In this document: piece by piece, positions 1-9,108 of the stretch | How positions within the stretch are numbered: the first letter of the stretch is position 1 | Layout: each line of letters begins with the position of its first letter | Assembly: GCA_946480245.1 (NCBI GenBank) | Contig: CAMLIZ010000073.1 | Coordinates: forward strand, 1-21,378 | DNA length: 21,378 nt | Direction of reading: 5' to 3' | Source of the DNA: an uncultured Pseudomonadota bacterium | GTDB lineage: Bacteria; Pseudomonadota; Gammaproteobacteria; Burkholderiales; Burkholderiaceae | Position numbers and translations under genes: made by a program | The notes under the pieces: generated by a model | The model's database searches: none | The model's input: the letters and a program-made list of their open reading frames with translations, nothing else | What the model was told of the DNA's origin: nothing

Positions 1-99
1 GTGCTGCGGTGTGGGATTGAGCGGAGGCGGCGCTGGGGAGCGGGGGTTTCCTGAGCTGCTGGCGCGTGGCATTCGGAGCCTGCCGCGAATTCGACCTGA

Positions 100-127
100 G
101 GTGGCGTGCACCTGGTTGCATGCCACC
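100..127. repeat. Strong hairpin, intergenic
   Basis: GGTGGCGTGCA (100-110) pairs with TGCATGCCACC (117-127): an 11-bp stem with one G-T pair and a 6-base loop. No T-run follows on either strand, so it is not a classical intrinsic terminator. It lies 10 bp left of the nested inverted repeat at 138-369. No gene is credible in 1-375: the open frames there are unspectacular GC-rich frames with no recognisable protein. Role unknown; it could be a repeat-family hairpin or part of a larger structured element. Confidence 0.6.
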
Positions 128-137
128 GACCGTGCCG

Positions 138-369
138 CAAAGGCGCGGGCGGGCAGTCGACGGGGCGCCTGTGCGCAGCCGAGAAGCACAGGGCTTGTGG
201 CCGCGCGCGCAGCGCGCATCACAACTGACTCGTGGCGGCTGTTCGAGCGCAGTGAGCGAAGCGAACGAAGCGAGTTCGGCCACGGGCCACAAGCCCGAGC
301 ATCGCAGGGAACCCTCGCGCAGCGAGGGCAAGCAGATGAAGCCCCGACGGCTGCCCGCCCGCGCCTTTG
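138..369. repeat. Nested inverted-repeat element, about 232 bp
   Basis: The outer arms 138-166 and 341-369 are inverted copies matching at 27 of 29 positions. Inside them GGGCTTGTGGCC (191-202) and GGCCACAAGCCC (285-296) form a perfect 12-bp inverted repeat. Smaller hairpins sit within: GCGCGC-gca-GCGCGC (203-217) and CCCTCGC-gca-GCGAGGG (312-328), with the same 3-base loop. The centre carries two near-identical 9-mers, GAGCGAAGC and GAACGAAGC (254-271). The element starts 7 bp beyond the stop of the pca operon. It encodes no recognisable protein. Its form suggests a REP/MITE-like intergenic repeat or a structured RNA; which of these cannot be settled from one copy. Confidence 0.7.
312..328. 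repeat. Small perfect hairpin, possible 3' end structure
   Basis: CCCTCGC (312-318) and GCGAGGG (322-328) form a perfect 7-bp stem with loop GCA, about 48 bp past the last codon of the pca operon. It lies within the larger inverted repeat. No U-tract follows on the minus strand, so termination here would not be by the classical intrinsic mechanism; protection of the mRNA 3' end is an alternative. Confidence 0.4.
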
Positions 370-375
370 CCCGCC

Positions 376-1587
376 CTACGCCACGCGCCCCAACAACCCC
401 CGCACCGCCGCCTCGAACGCGTCAGGCGCCTCCGCCACGCTCAGGTGCGCCGCGTCCGCAAGCAGCGCGAACTGCGCCCCCGCAATCCGCTCGGCGATGG
501 CCTGATTCATCGCCGGCGGCGTGCCGGCGTCCTGCCCCCCGGCGATCACCAGCGTGGGGGCCTGGATCTCGTGCAGCCGGTCCAGCCAGTCCACCGCGCG
601 CACGCCGTGGCAGCAGGCCAGGTAGCCGTTGGTGTCGCAGCGCAGCACCTGTTCGCGCAGGGCCCGCGCGATCGCCGGATGCGACTCACGGAACGCCGCG
701 CTCAAGTAGCGTTCGATCACGGTGTCCACGATCGCCGCCATGCCGCCCGCCTGCACCTTCACGATGCGATCGGTCCAGCCCGCCTGGGCGGCCTCCGGAT
801 AGCGCGCGGTCGTGTTGGCGAGCACCAGGCCGCGCACGAGATCGGGATGGCGAATGGCCAGTCCCTGGCCCACCATGCCGCCCATCGACAGTCCGATGAA
901 CACCACCGGCCCGCGGCCCCATTCGCGCAGCAGGCGCGCGGCATCGTCCACCAGGTCGTCGAGCGACAGCGCGACGTGCGGCTGCGCCGAGCCGCCGTGG
1001 CCGCGATGGTCGTAGCGCAGCACCGGGTGATGCGTGCCGAGCGCGGCCGCCAGGTCGTCCCACATCGTCAGGTCCAGGCCCAGCGCGTGGCTCATCACCA
1101 CCGGCACACCCTGCTCCGTGCCCTGCAGCGCCACGCGCAGCTGCGGCTGGCTGAAGGTGTGGTGCCACTGCACGCGCGGGCCGGCGGTGAGCGGCGCCGC
1201 GGCCGGCAGCAGGCCGTCGGCCTTCAGGATCTCCTGCGTGATCTTGAACGCGGTGTTGGCCGCCGGCACGCCACAGTAGATGGCGCCCTGCATCAGCGTC
1301 TCCTTGATCTGCTCCAGCGGCACGCCGCCGCGAATGGCGGCGCGGCAATGCAGCTCGAACTCCTCCCAGCGCGCCAGGCCCATCGTCATGCCCAGCACCA
1401 GCAAGCGGCGCGTCACGCGGTCCAGCCCCGGTCGGCCCCAGATGTCGTGCCACGCGTAGCGGGTGATCAGGGCCTGGAAGTCGGCGTTGAATTCGGTGGC
1501 GCCGGCGGTGGACCGCGTGACCCAGTCGTCGCCCAGCACCTCGCGACGGTTTTTCAGGCCGCGGTCGAAATCGTCTTGTCGGTTCAT
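376..1587 (-). CDS. pcaCD: Fused 4-carboxymuconolactone decarboxylase / 3-oxoadipate enol-lactonase (PcaC-PcaD)
   Basis: The 403-residue protein joins two consecutive steps of the protocatechuate branch of the beta-ketoadipate pathway. Residues about 5-121 form a carboxymuconolactone decarboxylase (AhpD-like) domain, with the DRVTRRLLVLG and WEEFELHCRAAIRGGV segments typical of PcaC. Residues about 138-403 are an alpha/beta hydrolase of the PcaD type: nucleophile elbow GLSMGG (S234), acid D353 in GGQDAG, and H381 in DAAHLS. The ATG at 1587 is chosen because it begins the PcaC homology, has GGGAG upstream, and overlaps the pcaB stop as ATGA, implying translational coupling. The frame runs further upstream but opposite pcaB and without homology. 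The domain order is decarboxylase first, the reverse of actinobacterial PcaL. Expected to be cytoplasmic. Confident in both domains; activity is inferred. Confidence 0.93.
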   Translation of the reverse strand: MNRQDDFDRGLKNRREVLGDDWVTRSTAGATEFNADFQALITRYAWHDIWGRPGLDRVTRRLLVLGMTMGLARWEEFELHCRAAIRGGVPLEQIKETLMQGAIYCGVPAANTAFKITQEILKADGLLPAAAPLTAGPRVQWHHTFSQPQLRVALQGTEQGVPVVMSHALGLDLTMWDDLAAALGTHHPVLRYDHRGHGGSAQPHVALSLDDLVDDAARLLREWGRGPVVFIGLSMGGMVGQGLAIRHPDLVRGLVLANTTARYPEAAQAGWTDRIVKVQAGGMAAIVDTVIERYLSAAFRESHPAIARALREQVLRCDTNGYLACCHGVRAVDWLDRLHEIQAPTLVIAGGQDAGTPPAMNQAIAERIAGAQFALLADAAHLSVAEAPDAFEAAVRGLLGRVA

Positions 1588-2822
1588 GCGGTGTCTCCCG
1601 GTGTTGGCAGCCAGGGCGCCCACGGCTGGGCGCCGGCCAGCGCTGCGGCCTGGGGGCGCAGCCGCTGCAGCAGTTCGTCGGCCCGCGCCTGCGCGGGCTG
1701 CATGAGCATGGGGTCGAACAGCGGGTCGCGTGCCTCGAAGGCGGCCATGTTCTGCCGCATGCGCGCCCGGTCCACCTGCAGGCCGGCGGCCGCGTCGGCC
1801 AGCGCGCTCAATGCGCCGTGCAGGGCCAGCCACAGCGGCGGCCACTCGGCCAGCTCCGCCTGCCAGTTGCCCAGGCCACGCTCGTGCTCCTGGGCCATGC
1901 CACTCATCAAGGCGGCTACATGGTGTGGGGCGCGCTGCGCGGCCGACAGCGCCACCATGCAGGCCACCGGATTGCGCTTGTGCGGCATCGCGCTGGAGCC
2001 GCCGCGGCCCGGCGCGCTGGGCTCGGCCAGCTCGGCGATCTCGCCCTGGCTCATCAGCGACCAGTCGCGCGCGATCTTGCCGAGCGAGCCGCACAGCAGC
2101 CCGGCCTCGCAGGCCAGGCGCAGCCACTCGTCGCGTTGCGTGTGCCATGCGCCTTGCGGCTCGCGCAGGTGCAGCAGCGCGGCCGTGCGGCGCGCCACGG
2201 CCGGGCCCCGGTTACCCATGCCGCTCAGGCTGCCGACGGCCCCACCGAGCTGCGGCACCAGGGCCTGCGCGCCCACCGCATGCAGCCGGGCCTGCGCGCG
2301 CACCAGCGGCGCGGCCCACTGCCCCAGCTTGAGGGCGAACGCCGTCACCGAGGCGGGCTGCATCAGCGTGCGCGCCAGCACCGGCACGTCGCGATGCTGG
2401 TCGGCCAGCGCGATCAGCTGTGCGATCAGGGCCGTGAGATCGCGGTCCACCAGCGCCAGAGCCTGGCGCGTGCACAGCACCATCGCGGTGTCGATCACGT
2501 CCTGGCTGGTGCTGCCGCCGTGCACGTGGCGCGCCGCCTGCGGGTCCTGCGCGGCCACCTGCGTGCGCAGCTGCTGCACGAGCGGAATGGCCAGGCTGCC
2601 GGCACGGCGGCCGTCGGCGATCAGCACCGGCACGTCGATGCGCTCCACACCGCACAGGGCCGCGATGGCCTGCGCCGCGGACGCATCGATCAGCCCTTCG
2701 GCGGCTTGCGCGCGGGCCAGCGCCGACTCCATGTCGAGCATCGCCTGCACGAGGGCAGGCGTGCCGAACACTGACGCCATCTCCGGCGTCGACAGGAACT
2801 GCTCGAACACCCCGGCGTCCAC
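1584..2822 (-). CDS. pcaB: 3-carboxy-cis,cis-muconate cycloisomerase
   Basis: This 412-residue protein belongs to the fumarase/aspartase superfamily and should convert 3-carboxy-cis,cis-muconate to 4-carboxymuconolactone, the substrate of the downstream fused enzyme. The N-terminus FLSTPEMASVF is characteristic of PcaB. HGGSTSQD (about 101-108) carries the conserved His and Ser/Thr segment. The superfamily signature GSSAMPHKRNP lies at about 275-285 in the flexible loop with the catalytic serine. Length is close to the family's usual one of about 400-450. The start is a GTG at 2822, ten bases below the stop of the SapC-family gene; the next ATG would remove conserved N-terminal residues. Its stop overlaps the start of pcaCD. 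The dioxygenase genes pcaGH that make its substrate are not in the window. Confidence 0.92.
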   Translation of the reverse strand: MDAGVFEQFLSTPEMASVFGTPALVQAMLDMESALARAQAAEGLIDASAAQAIAALCGVERIDVPVLIADGRRAGSLAIPLVQQLRTQVAAQDPQAARHVHGGSTSQDVIDTAMVLCTRQALALVDRDLTALIAQLIALADQHRDVPVLARTLMQPASVTAFALKLGQWAAPLVRAQARLHAVGAQALVPQLGGAVGSLSGMGNRGPAVARRTAALLHLREPQGAWHTQRDEWLRLACEAGLLCGSLGKIARDWSLMSQGEIAELAEPSAPGRGGSSAMPHKRNPVACMVALSAAQRAPHHVAALMSGMAQEHERGLGNWQAELAEWPPLWLALHGALSALADAAAGLQVDRARMRQNMAAFEARDPLFDPMLMQPAQARADELLQRLRPQAAALAGAQPWAPWLPTPGDTA

Positions 2823-2832
2823 GGCGCCTGCC

Positions 2833-3585
2833 TTACTGCTGGGGCGCGTCGCGCTCCACGCGCCACTCCACCAGGCGGCGCATCAGGCCCATCGAGATCT
2901 GCTGCGCGTGGATCAGGCCCAGCATGCCGTTGCGATGCCACTCCACCACCTTGGCGTCGGGCAGCTCGGCCAGCTTCTTCTCGTCGATGGCGAGGAAGCC
3001 ATCGACGCTCACCTTCTGCCCGTCGGGCAGCGTGGCGTCGAAGCGCATGTCCTGCAGCAGGCCGGCGTCGCGCAGGGCGGCACAGAACAGCCGCGTGCGC
3101 TGCACTTCGGTCTCGAAGCTCTCGACGAAGCTGCGCACGTTCTTCATCAGCTCGGTCGGCTCGCCCTTGGCGTCGAACAGCGGGTCGCCCTCGGTCTCGG
3201 AGAAGCCCTCCCAGCCCATGTCGATCACGATCGCCATCTGGTCGTTGCCCACGCCGGCCATGCCGAACGGATAGCGGCGCAAGAATGCCGGCATGTACGA
3301 CGCACGCCATGCGCCGCCCTCGACGAGGTACAGGTTCTCCTGCTGCGCCACGCCCAGCACCGCCATCGGCGCGATGTGTTCCTCGCCGGTCTTGTCGTCC
3401 TTGCCGGCGCGCACGAACACGATCGGGTACTCGCGGCACACATCCGCAAATTCCACGGCGGAGACGAACACCGCGTTCATCTGCCCGGTGCGCGTGAAGT
3501 CGGTAAAGGGCGCGCGGATGCGCAGGTTGCGGTGCTGCACGCGGTCCAGCGCCACGACGTTCTTGTAAAGGGCTTCGACGATCAT
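2833..3585 (-). CDS. SapC family protein
   Basis: This 250-residue protein resembles the SapC family (Pfam PF07277): an early VQHRNLRIR segment, then FVSAVEFADVCREYPIVFVR, AVLGVAQQENLYL and FLRRYPFGMAG, all hallmarks of that family. The name comes from a Campylobacter S-layer gene, but its biochemical role is not established. In xanthomonads, caulobacters and similar bacteria SapC genes commonly sit beside TonB-dependent receptors and tryptophan-halogenase-family genes. Here it is instead between a corC-like gene and pcaB. Its ATG at 3585 overlaps the stop of the corC-like gene (ATGA) and has GAGGA about 6 bases upstream. No signal peptide or membrane segment is visible, so a cytoplasmic location is likely. 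Family assignment is good; function unknown. Confidence 0.85.
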   Translation of the reverse strand: MIVEALYKNVVALDRVQHRNLRIRAPFTDFTRTGQMNAVFVSAVEFADVCREYPIVFVRAGKDDKTGEEHIAPMAVLGVAQQENLYLVEGGAWRASYMPAFLRRYPFGMAGVGNDQMAIVIDMGWEGFSETEGDPLFDAKGEPTELMKNVRSFVESFETEVQRTRLFCAALRDAGLLQDMRFDATLPDGQKVSVDGFLAIDEKKLAELPDAKVVEWHRNGMLGLIHAQQISMGLMRRLVEWRVERDAPQQ

Positions 3586-4895
3586 GGTGTCCTCGGTTCT
3601 CCAACTTCATCACTCGGGCTGCGCTGCACCAGCACCTTGTCCACACGCTTGCCGTCCAGGTCGACGACCTCGAACGTCCAGCCCTCCCACTCCACCTTGT
3701 CGGCGGTGCGGGGCAGGCGGCCAAGCAGCAGCATGATCATGCCGGCCAGCGTGTTGTAGCGCCCGCGGTCTTCCTCGGGCAGTTCCTTCAGATCCAGGCG
3801 GTCCTTCAGCTCGGGCGCGGGGATCAGCCCGTCGAGCAGCCAGCTGCCGTCCTCGCGCTGCACGGCCCAGGCGTCGTCGGCACTGGGCGTGCTGAACTCG
3901 CCGGTGATGGCCTCCAGCACGTCGCGCACCGTGATCACGCCCTGCACCTCGCCGTATTCGTCCACCACGAACACCAGCTCGGCGCCGGAGGCGCGAAAGT
4001 GATCCAGCAGCTCCATGCCGCTGAGCGTTTCGGGCACGAACACCGGAGGCTTGAGGTGGTCGAGCAGGTTGGGCTGCATGCCGTGCGACAGCGGCTGCAG
4101 CAGGTCCTGCGCGCTCACCACGCCCAGCACCTCGTCGAGCCCGCCGCGGCACACCGGGTAGCGCGAGCGGCCGCTCTCTGCAATGGCACGCAGCACGTCC
4201 TCGAACGGCGAGCCCGCGTCGAGCCAAACCACGTCGGCGCGCGGGATCATCATCGAGCCCACCTGCCGGTCGTCGAGGCGGAACACGTTGCGCACCATCT
4301 GGTGCTCCTGCGCCTCGATCACCCCGGCGTCCAGGCCCTCTTCCAGGCTGGCGGCGATCTCCTCCTCGGTGACCAGCCGGTTGCCGGCGGCATGGATGCC
4401 CATCAAGCGCAAGGTGGCCTCGGTGCAGGCGGACAGCAGCTTGACCACCGGCCGCGCGATCAGCGAGAGCCACTCCATCGGCGGCGCGAGCAGGCGCGCC
4501 ACCGTCTCCGGGTACATCTGCCCCAGGCGCTTGGGCACCAGCTCGCCGAAGATGATGGTGAGCAAGGTGATGATCACCACGACCAGCGCAGTGCCCGTGA
4601 TGTCGGACGCGCGATGCGGCAGCCCGAAGGTGTGTTCCAGCCACTGCGACGCGGGCGCCGAGAACGCCGACTCGCCGACGATGCCGTTGAGCACGCCGAT
4701 GGAGGTGATGCCGATCTGCACCACCGAGAGGAACTTGGTCGGGTTGTCGTGCAGGTCGATCGCGGCGCGGGCGCCTGACTCGCCGCTTTCCAGCAGCACC
4801 TGCAGGCGGGCCTTGCGGCTCGCGGTGAGCGCCATCTCGGCCATCGCGAACAGGGCGTTCAGCAGGATGAGAAAGGCGAGGAGCGCGACGTCCAT
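3582..4895 (-). CDS. CorC/HlyC family CNNM-CBS membrane protein
   Basis: A 437-residue hemolysin-C/CorC-family protein. The N-terminal CNNM (DUF21) membrane domain covers about residues 1-190, starting MDVALLAFLILLNALFAMAEMAL and including a second hydrophobic run near ALVVVIITLLTIIFGELVPKRLG. A CBS-domain pair follows (motifs DRQVGSMMIPRADV, SGRSRYPVC, FVVDEYGEVQGVITVRDVLEAI). The C-terminal CorC_HlyC transporter-associated domain contains YNTLAGMIM and FEVVDLDGKRVDKVLV. Relatives are implicated in Mg/Co efflux or ion homeostasis, though substrates are often unproven. The start at 4895 is set by homology; the frame extends upstream without homology and would run through apaH. It is the first gene of the operon with sapC and pcaB. 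An 80-bp spacer separates it from divergent apaH and should hold its promoter; TACGCT near 4960 is a weak -10 candidate. Confidence 0.9.
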   Translation of the reverse strand: MDVALLAFLILLNALFAMAEMALTASRKARLQVLLESGESGARAAIDLHDNPTKFLSVVQIGITSIGVLNGIVGESAFSAPASQWLEHTFGLPHRASDITGTALVVVIITLLTIIFGELVPKRLGQMYPETVARLLAPPMEWLSLIARPVVKLLSACTEATLRLMGIHAAGNRLVTEEEIAASLEEGLDAGVIEAQEHQMVRNVFRLDDRQVGSMMIPRADVVWLDAGSPFEDVLRAIAESGRSRYPVCRGGLDEVLGVVSAQDLLQPLSHGMQPNLLDHLKPPVFVPETLSGMELLDHFRASGAELVFVVDEYGEVQGVITVRDVLEAITGEFSTPSADDAWAVQREDGSWLLDGLIPAPELKDRLDLKELPEEDRGRYNTLAGMIMLLLGRLPRTADKVEWEGWTFEVVDLDGKRVDKVLVQRSPSDEVGEPRTP

Positions 4896-4975
4896 GCGGC
4901 GGAGGTGGGGCCGCGGGGCGCGGCCGGAGCGCCCGACAAGGGCGGCGAAGGACGGCAGCGTAGCAGAATCATGCG

Positions 4976-5794
4976 ATGGAATATCTAGTGGGTGACCTGC
5001 AGGGCTGCTGCTCCGCGTTCGACCGGCTGCTGGCCGAGCTGCAGTTCTCGCCCTCGCGCGACCACCTGTGGGTACTGGGCGATCTCGTGAACCGCGGGCC
5101 GCAGTCGCTGGCCACGCTGCAACGCCTGCGCGCACTGGGCGACGCAGCCACCTGCCTGCTCGGCAACCATGACCTGCACCTGCTGGCCGTGGCCGCCGGC
5201 GTGAGGCCCGAGCACCGCAACGACACCTTGCGCGACATCCTCGACAGCCCCGAGCGCGACGCGTGGATCGGCTGGCTGCGCGAGCGCCCGCTGGCCGCCG
5301 AGGCGCACGGCTGGCTGCTGGTGCATGCCGGCGTGGCGGCGCAATGGGACCGCGCGCAGGCACTGGCACTGGCAGGCGAGTTGCACGAGTTGCTGCGCGG
5401 GCCCGACCTGCGCGCGTTCCTGCAGGTGATGTACGGCAACGAGCCGGCGCGCTGGCGCGACGACCTGCAGGGCAGCGAACGCTGGCGCTTCGCGATCAAC
5501 GTGTTCACCCGCATCCGCTTCTGCCATGCCGACGGCACGCTGGACTTCAAGGCCAAGGACGGCGCGCGTGCAGCGCCGCCCGGCTTGATGCCGTGGTTCG
5601 AGGTGCCGGGCCGGCGCACGCAAGGCGAGCCGATCGCGTTCGGCCACTGGTCCACGCTGGGCCTGGTCGACCGCCCGGACCTGCTGTCCACCGACACCGG
5701 CTGCGTGTGGGGCGGCCAGCTCACCGCGGTGCGGGTGGACGGCGGCCGGCGCGAGGTGGTGCAGGTGGATTGCGAGCAGGCGCAGCAGCCCTAG
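4976..5794 (+). CDS. apaH: Symmetrical bis(5'-nucleosyl)-tetraphosphatase
   Basis: ApaH cleaves Ap4A symmetrically to two ADP and also decaps Np4-capped RNA in the cytoplasm. The 272-residue protein has the metallophosphatase motifs in order: GDLQGC (residues 6-11), GDLVNRGPQS (about 36-45), LGNHDLHLL (about 61-69), VHAGV (about 117-121) and a late FGHWSTLGL. Length matches the usual 270-280. The ATG at 4976 begins right at the conserved EYLVGDLQG segment; a nearby ATG at 4971 is out of frame. No strong ribosome site is visible. It stands alone on the plus strand, divergent from the corC-like gene and convergent with the MOSC gene, with which it shares the last four bases. Confident assignment. 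Confidence 0.96.
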   Translation: MEYLVGDLQGCCSAFDRLLAELQFSPSRDHLWVLGDLVNRGPQSLATLQRLRALGDAATCLLGNHDLHLLAVAAGVRPEHRNDTLRDILDSPERDAWIGWLRERPLAAEAHGWLLVHAGVAAQWDRAQALALAGELHELLRGPDLRAFLQVMYGNEPARWRDDLQGSERWRFAINVFTRIRFCHADGTLDFKAKDGARAAPPGLMPWFEVPGRRTQGEPIAFGHWSTLGLVDRPDLLSTDTGCVWGGQLTAVRVDGGRREVVQVDCEQAQQP

Positions 5795-6602
5795 AAGCGC
5801 CACCGGCCGCTGCCCGCTTCGCCGACGCGCAGCTGACCACCCTGCAGCACCCGCGCATACACCCCGAAGCGCACCGGCCCGCCCGGATGCCGCTCGGCAC
5901 TGAGCTCGGTGATCGTGCGCAGCGGCTCGTCACCGAGCTGCGCCGTGACGAGGTCCACGTTGGGCACGATGCAGCGCACGCAAGGCGCCACGACTTCCAG
6001 TTGCAGTGCAGGCCACGCCAGCGACTCGAAGTGATCCTCGTCGAACGGCTGCAACGCGTCGTGCGCGATCACGATGTTCGGGCGCAGGCGTTCGACCGCG
6101 ACCGCGTATTGCCCGCGCGCGGCCAGCCGCGCGTTCAGTGCGGCCATCGACGCGGCCGAGACCACGTGCAGCGGCTGCAGCGTGTCACGCCGCAGGGCGT
6201 CGGGGCCCAGGCGAAGAAGGCGCAGCGGCTCGCCGGCCGCCTGCTCCAGCCATGCGGCGACTTGGGCGCCTGCATCGTGCGCCGCAAAGCGCTCGTGCAG
6301 CGCGCGGCCCTCGTTCCAGATCCACGCGTCGCAGGCGATGCCCGGCTCGGGCACTTCGATGCCAGGTAGACCCGGTGCGTTCAGCAAGAGCCGGCCTTCG
6401 GCCACTTGTGGCTGCACCAGCGCCAGGCGCGGATGCGAGCCCTGCCACACCAGCTCGCCACGCGCATTGGCCACCGCCCACTCGCGGTCGCCGGCGATGC
6501 GGCCATCGCGCGTGAACTGCAGCGCCTGCACGGACACCCCGGCACAGGCTTTCACAGGGTACAGCGCAAGCGCTTGCGCGCGCACCGCCAGCTCGCCCTG
6601 CA

Positions 6603-6606
<4 letters not shown>
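5791..6606 (-). CDS. MOSC domain-containing protein (YcbX-like, no ferredoxin domain)
   Basis: A 271-residue protein with an N-terminal MOSC beta-barrel domain (about residues 8-115: ALYPVKACAGV, GDREWAVAN, QGSHPRLALVQP) and a C-terminal MOSC domain. The latter contains RLRPNIVI, the cysteine-bearing PCVRCIVPNVD and GVYARVLQGG. In molybdenum-cofactor sulfurases and YcbX/mARC-type reductases this cysteine is near the cofactor. The 2Fe-2S ferredoxin domain of E. coli YcbX is absent, so an electron partner would be needed. Two consecutive ATGs (6606, 6603) overlap the stop of the ABC ATPase gene (ATGATGA), so it is translationally coupled to the sugar operon though its family has no known tie to sugar uptake. 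Its TAG stop overlaps the apaH stop. Substrate unknown; N-hydroxylated compounds are only a family-level guess. Confidence 0.87.
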
Positions 6607-7718
<1,112 letters not shown>

Positions 7719-7721
7719 GAG

Positions 7722-9086
7722 CTACTCCTTCTGCCCGGTCAGCGCCTGCTGCCGGATGAAATCGCGATACCAGTGCGCGCTGTCCTTGGGCGTGCGCAGC
7801 TGAGTGTCGTAGTCGACATGGAACAGGCCGAAACGCTTGGTGTAGCCCGAGTTCCACTCGAAGTTGTCGAGCAGGCTCCAGTAGAAGTAGCCCCGCACGT
7901 CGGCGCCCAGCTCGATGGCGCGCGCCAGCGCCTGCAGGTGCTCGCGCAGGTAGGCCACGCGCGCCTCGTCGTGCACCTGGCCGTCCTGCACGATGTCGGC
8001 GTTGGCCATGCCGTTTTCGGTGATGTAGATGGGCGGCGGCGAGTACTCGCGCGTGATGCGCACGAGGTGCTGCGTGAGGGCCTGCGGCACCACCTCCCAG
8101 CCCATGTCGGTGAAGCCCATCTTGCCGGGCGCCGGCAGCGCCGGCACGGCGGTGCTGATGTAGCTGCGGGTGTAGAAGTTGACGCCGAGGAAGTCGATCG
8201 GCTGCGCAATGCGCGCCATGTCGCCGGCCTGCACGCGCGGCGCGTCGGCGCCCAGGTGCTCGATCACGTCGGCCGGGTATTGGCCGCGGAAGATCGGGTC
8301 CATGTACCAGCGCACGTTCAGGCCGTCGTCGATGCGCGCCGCGCGGCGGTCGGCCTCGGTGGGCTCGGCCGGGAACGCCGGCGTGTGGTTCAGCACGATG
8401 CCCAGCGGCGCTCGCGTCGCGGCACGCATCGCCTGCAGCGCGGTGCCGTGCGCGAGCAGCAGGTGGTGCGACACCTGCACGGCCGCCGCGCGGTGGGTCA
8501 TGCCGGGGGCGAACTGCGCCGTCTGGTAGCCCAGCGTGGCCACGCACCACGGCTCGTTGAGCGTGGAGATGCTGCGCACCCGGTCACCGAAGCGGCGCGC
8601 CACCTCGGCGGCATAGTCGGCGAAGCGCGGCACCACCTCGCGCGACAGCCAGCCGCCGAAGGCGTCGTGCAGCGCCAGCGGCAGATCCCAGTGGTAGAGC
8701 GTGACGTGCGGCTGCATGCCGGCGGCCAGCAACTCGTCGATCAGTCGGTCGTAGAACGCGAAGCCCTTCTCGCTCCATCCGCCCTGCCCCTGCGGCTGCA
8801 CGCGCGGCCAGGCGATCGAGAAGCGGTAGGCCTGCAGGCCCAGCCCGCGCATCAGCGCCACGTCCTGCTGCATGCGATGCACGTGGTCGCAGGCGATCGC
8901 GATGTTCGAGCCGTCGACGATGCGCCCCGGCTCGGCGCAGAACCGGTCCCAGATCGACAGGCCGCGCTGGTCGATCGCGCCTTCGATCTGCGGCGCGCTG
9001 GTGGCGGCGCCCCACACGAAGCCGGGCGGGAAGCGGGCGGGGTCCAGGGTGGGCGGCGTGGCCGCGGGCGTGTCGGTGAGGTTCAT
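7722..9086 (-). CDS. GH1 family beta-glucosidase
   Basis: A complete 454-residue glycoside hydrolase family 1 protein. The N-terminal signature FPPGFVWGAATSAPQIEGA is at 19-37. The acid/base is E178 in TLNEP and the nucleophile E357 in ITENG. The aglycone/glycone site loop WSLLDNFEW lies at 403-411. No signal peptide is seen, so it should act in the cytoplasm on imported beta-glucosides such as cellobiose or aryl-glucosides; beta-galactoside or beta-fucoside activity is also possible in GH1. The conserved Tyr usual in the SYQIEGA motif is replaced by Pro. The gene sits 22 bp below the second permease and 3 bp above the ATPase, so import and hydrolysis are co-expressed. The ATG at 9086 gives the expected length. 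Confidence 0.95.
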   Translation of the reverse strand: MNLTDTPAATPPTLDPARFPPGFVWGAATSAPQIEGAIDQRGLSIWDRFCAEPGRIVDGSNIAIACDHVHRMQQDVALMRGLGLQAYRFSIAWPRVQPQGQGGWSEKGFAFYDRLIDELLAAGMQPHVTLYHWDLPLALHDAFGGWLSREVVPRFADYAAEVARRFGDRVRSISTLNEPWCVATLGYQTAQFAPGMTHRAAAVQVSHHLLLAHGTALQAMRAATRAPLGIVLNHTPAFPAEPTEADRRAARIDDGLNVRWYMDPIFRGQYPADVIEHLGADAPRVQAGDMARIAQPIDFLGVNFYTRSYISTAVPALPAPGKMGFTDMGWEVVPQALTQHLVRITREYSPPPIYITENGMANADIVQDGQVHDEARVAYLREHLQALARAIELGADVRGYFYWSLLDNFEWNSGYTKRFGLFHVDYDTQLRTPKDSAHWYRDFIRQQALTGQKE

Positions 9087-9108
9087 GAAGCGTTGGACGT
9101 AGTGGCCG

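Noticed and set aside
254..271. Possible start of a CRISPR or other spaced repeat array
   Set aside because: Only two adjacent 9-mers are present, without spacers or further units.
312..328. Classical intrinsic terminator for the pca operon
   Set aside because: The stem is perfect but no U-run follows on the minus strand, so it is listed only as a hairpin.
367..3759. Very long open frame on the plus strand opposite the pca operon
   Set aside because: It lacks recognisable domains, is rich in His, Arg, Gln and Ala, and lies opposite four well-supported genes. This is the usual antisense shadow in GC-rich DNA.
3582..5369. Longer 595-residue version of the CorC-like protein
   Set aside because: The extra N-terminus is opposite apaH, Arg/Ala/Pro-rich and without homology; the family starts at the MDVALLAF helix.
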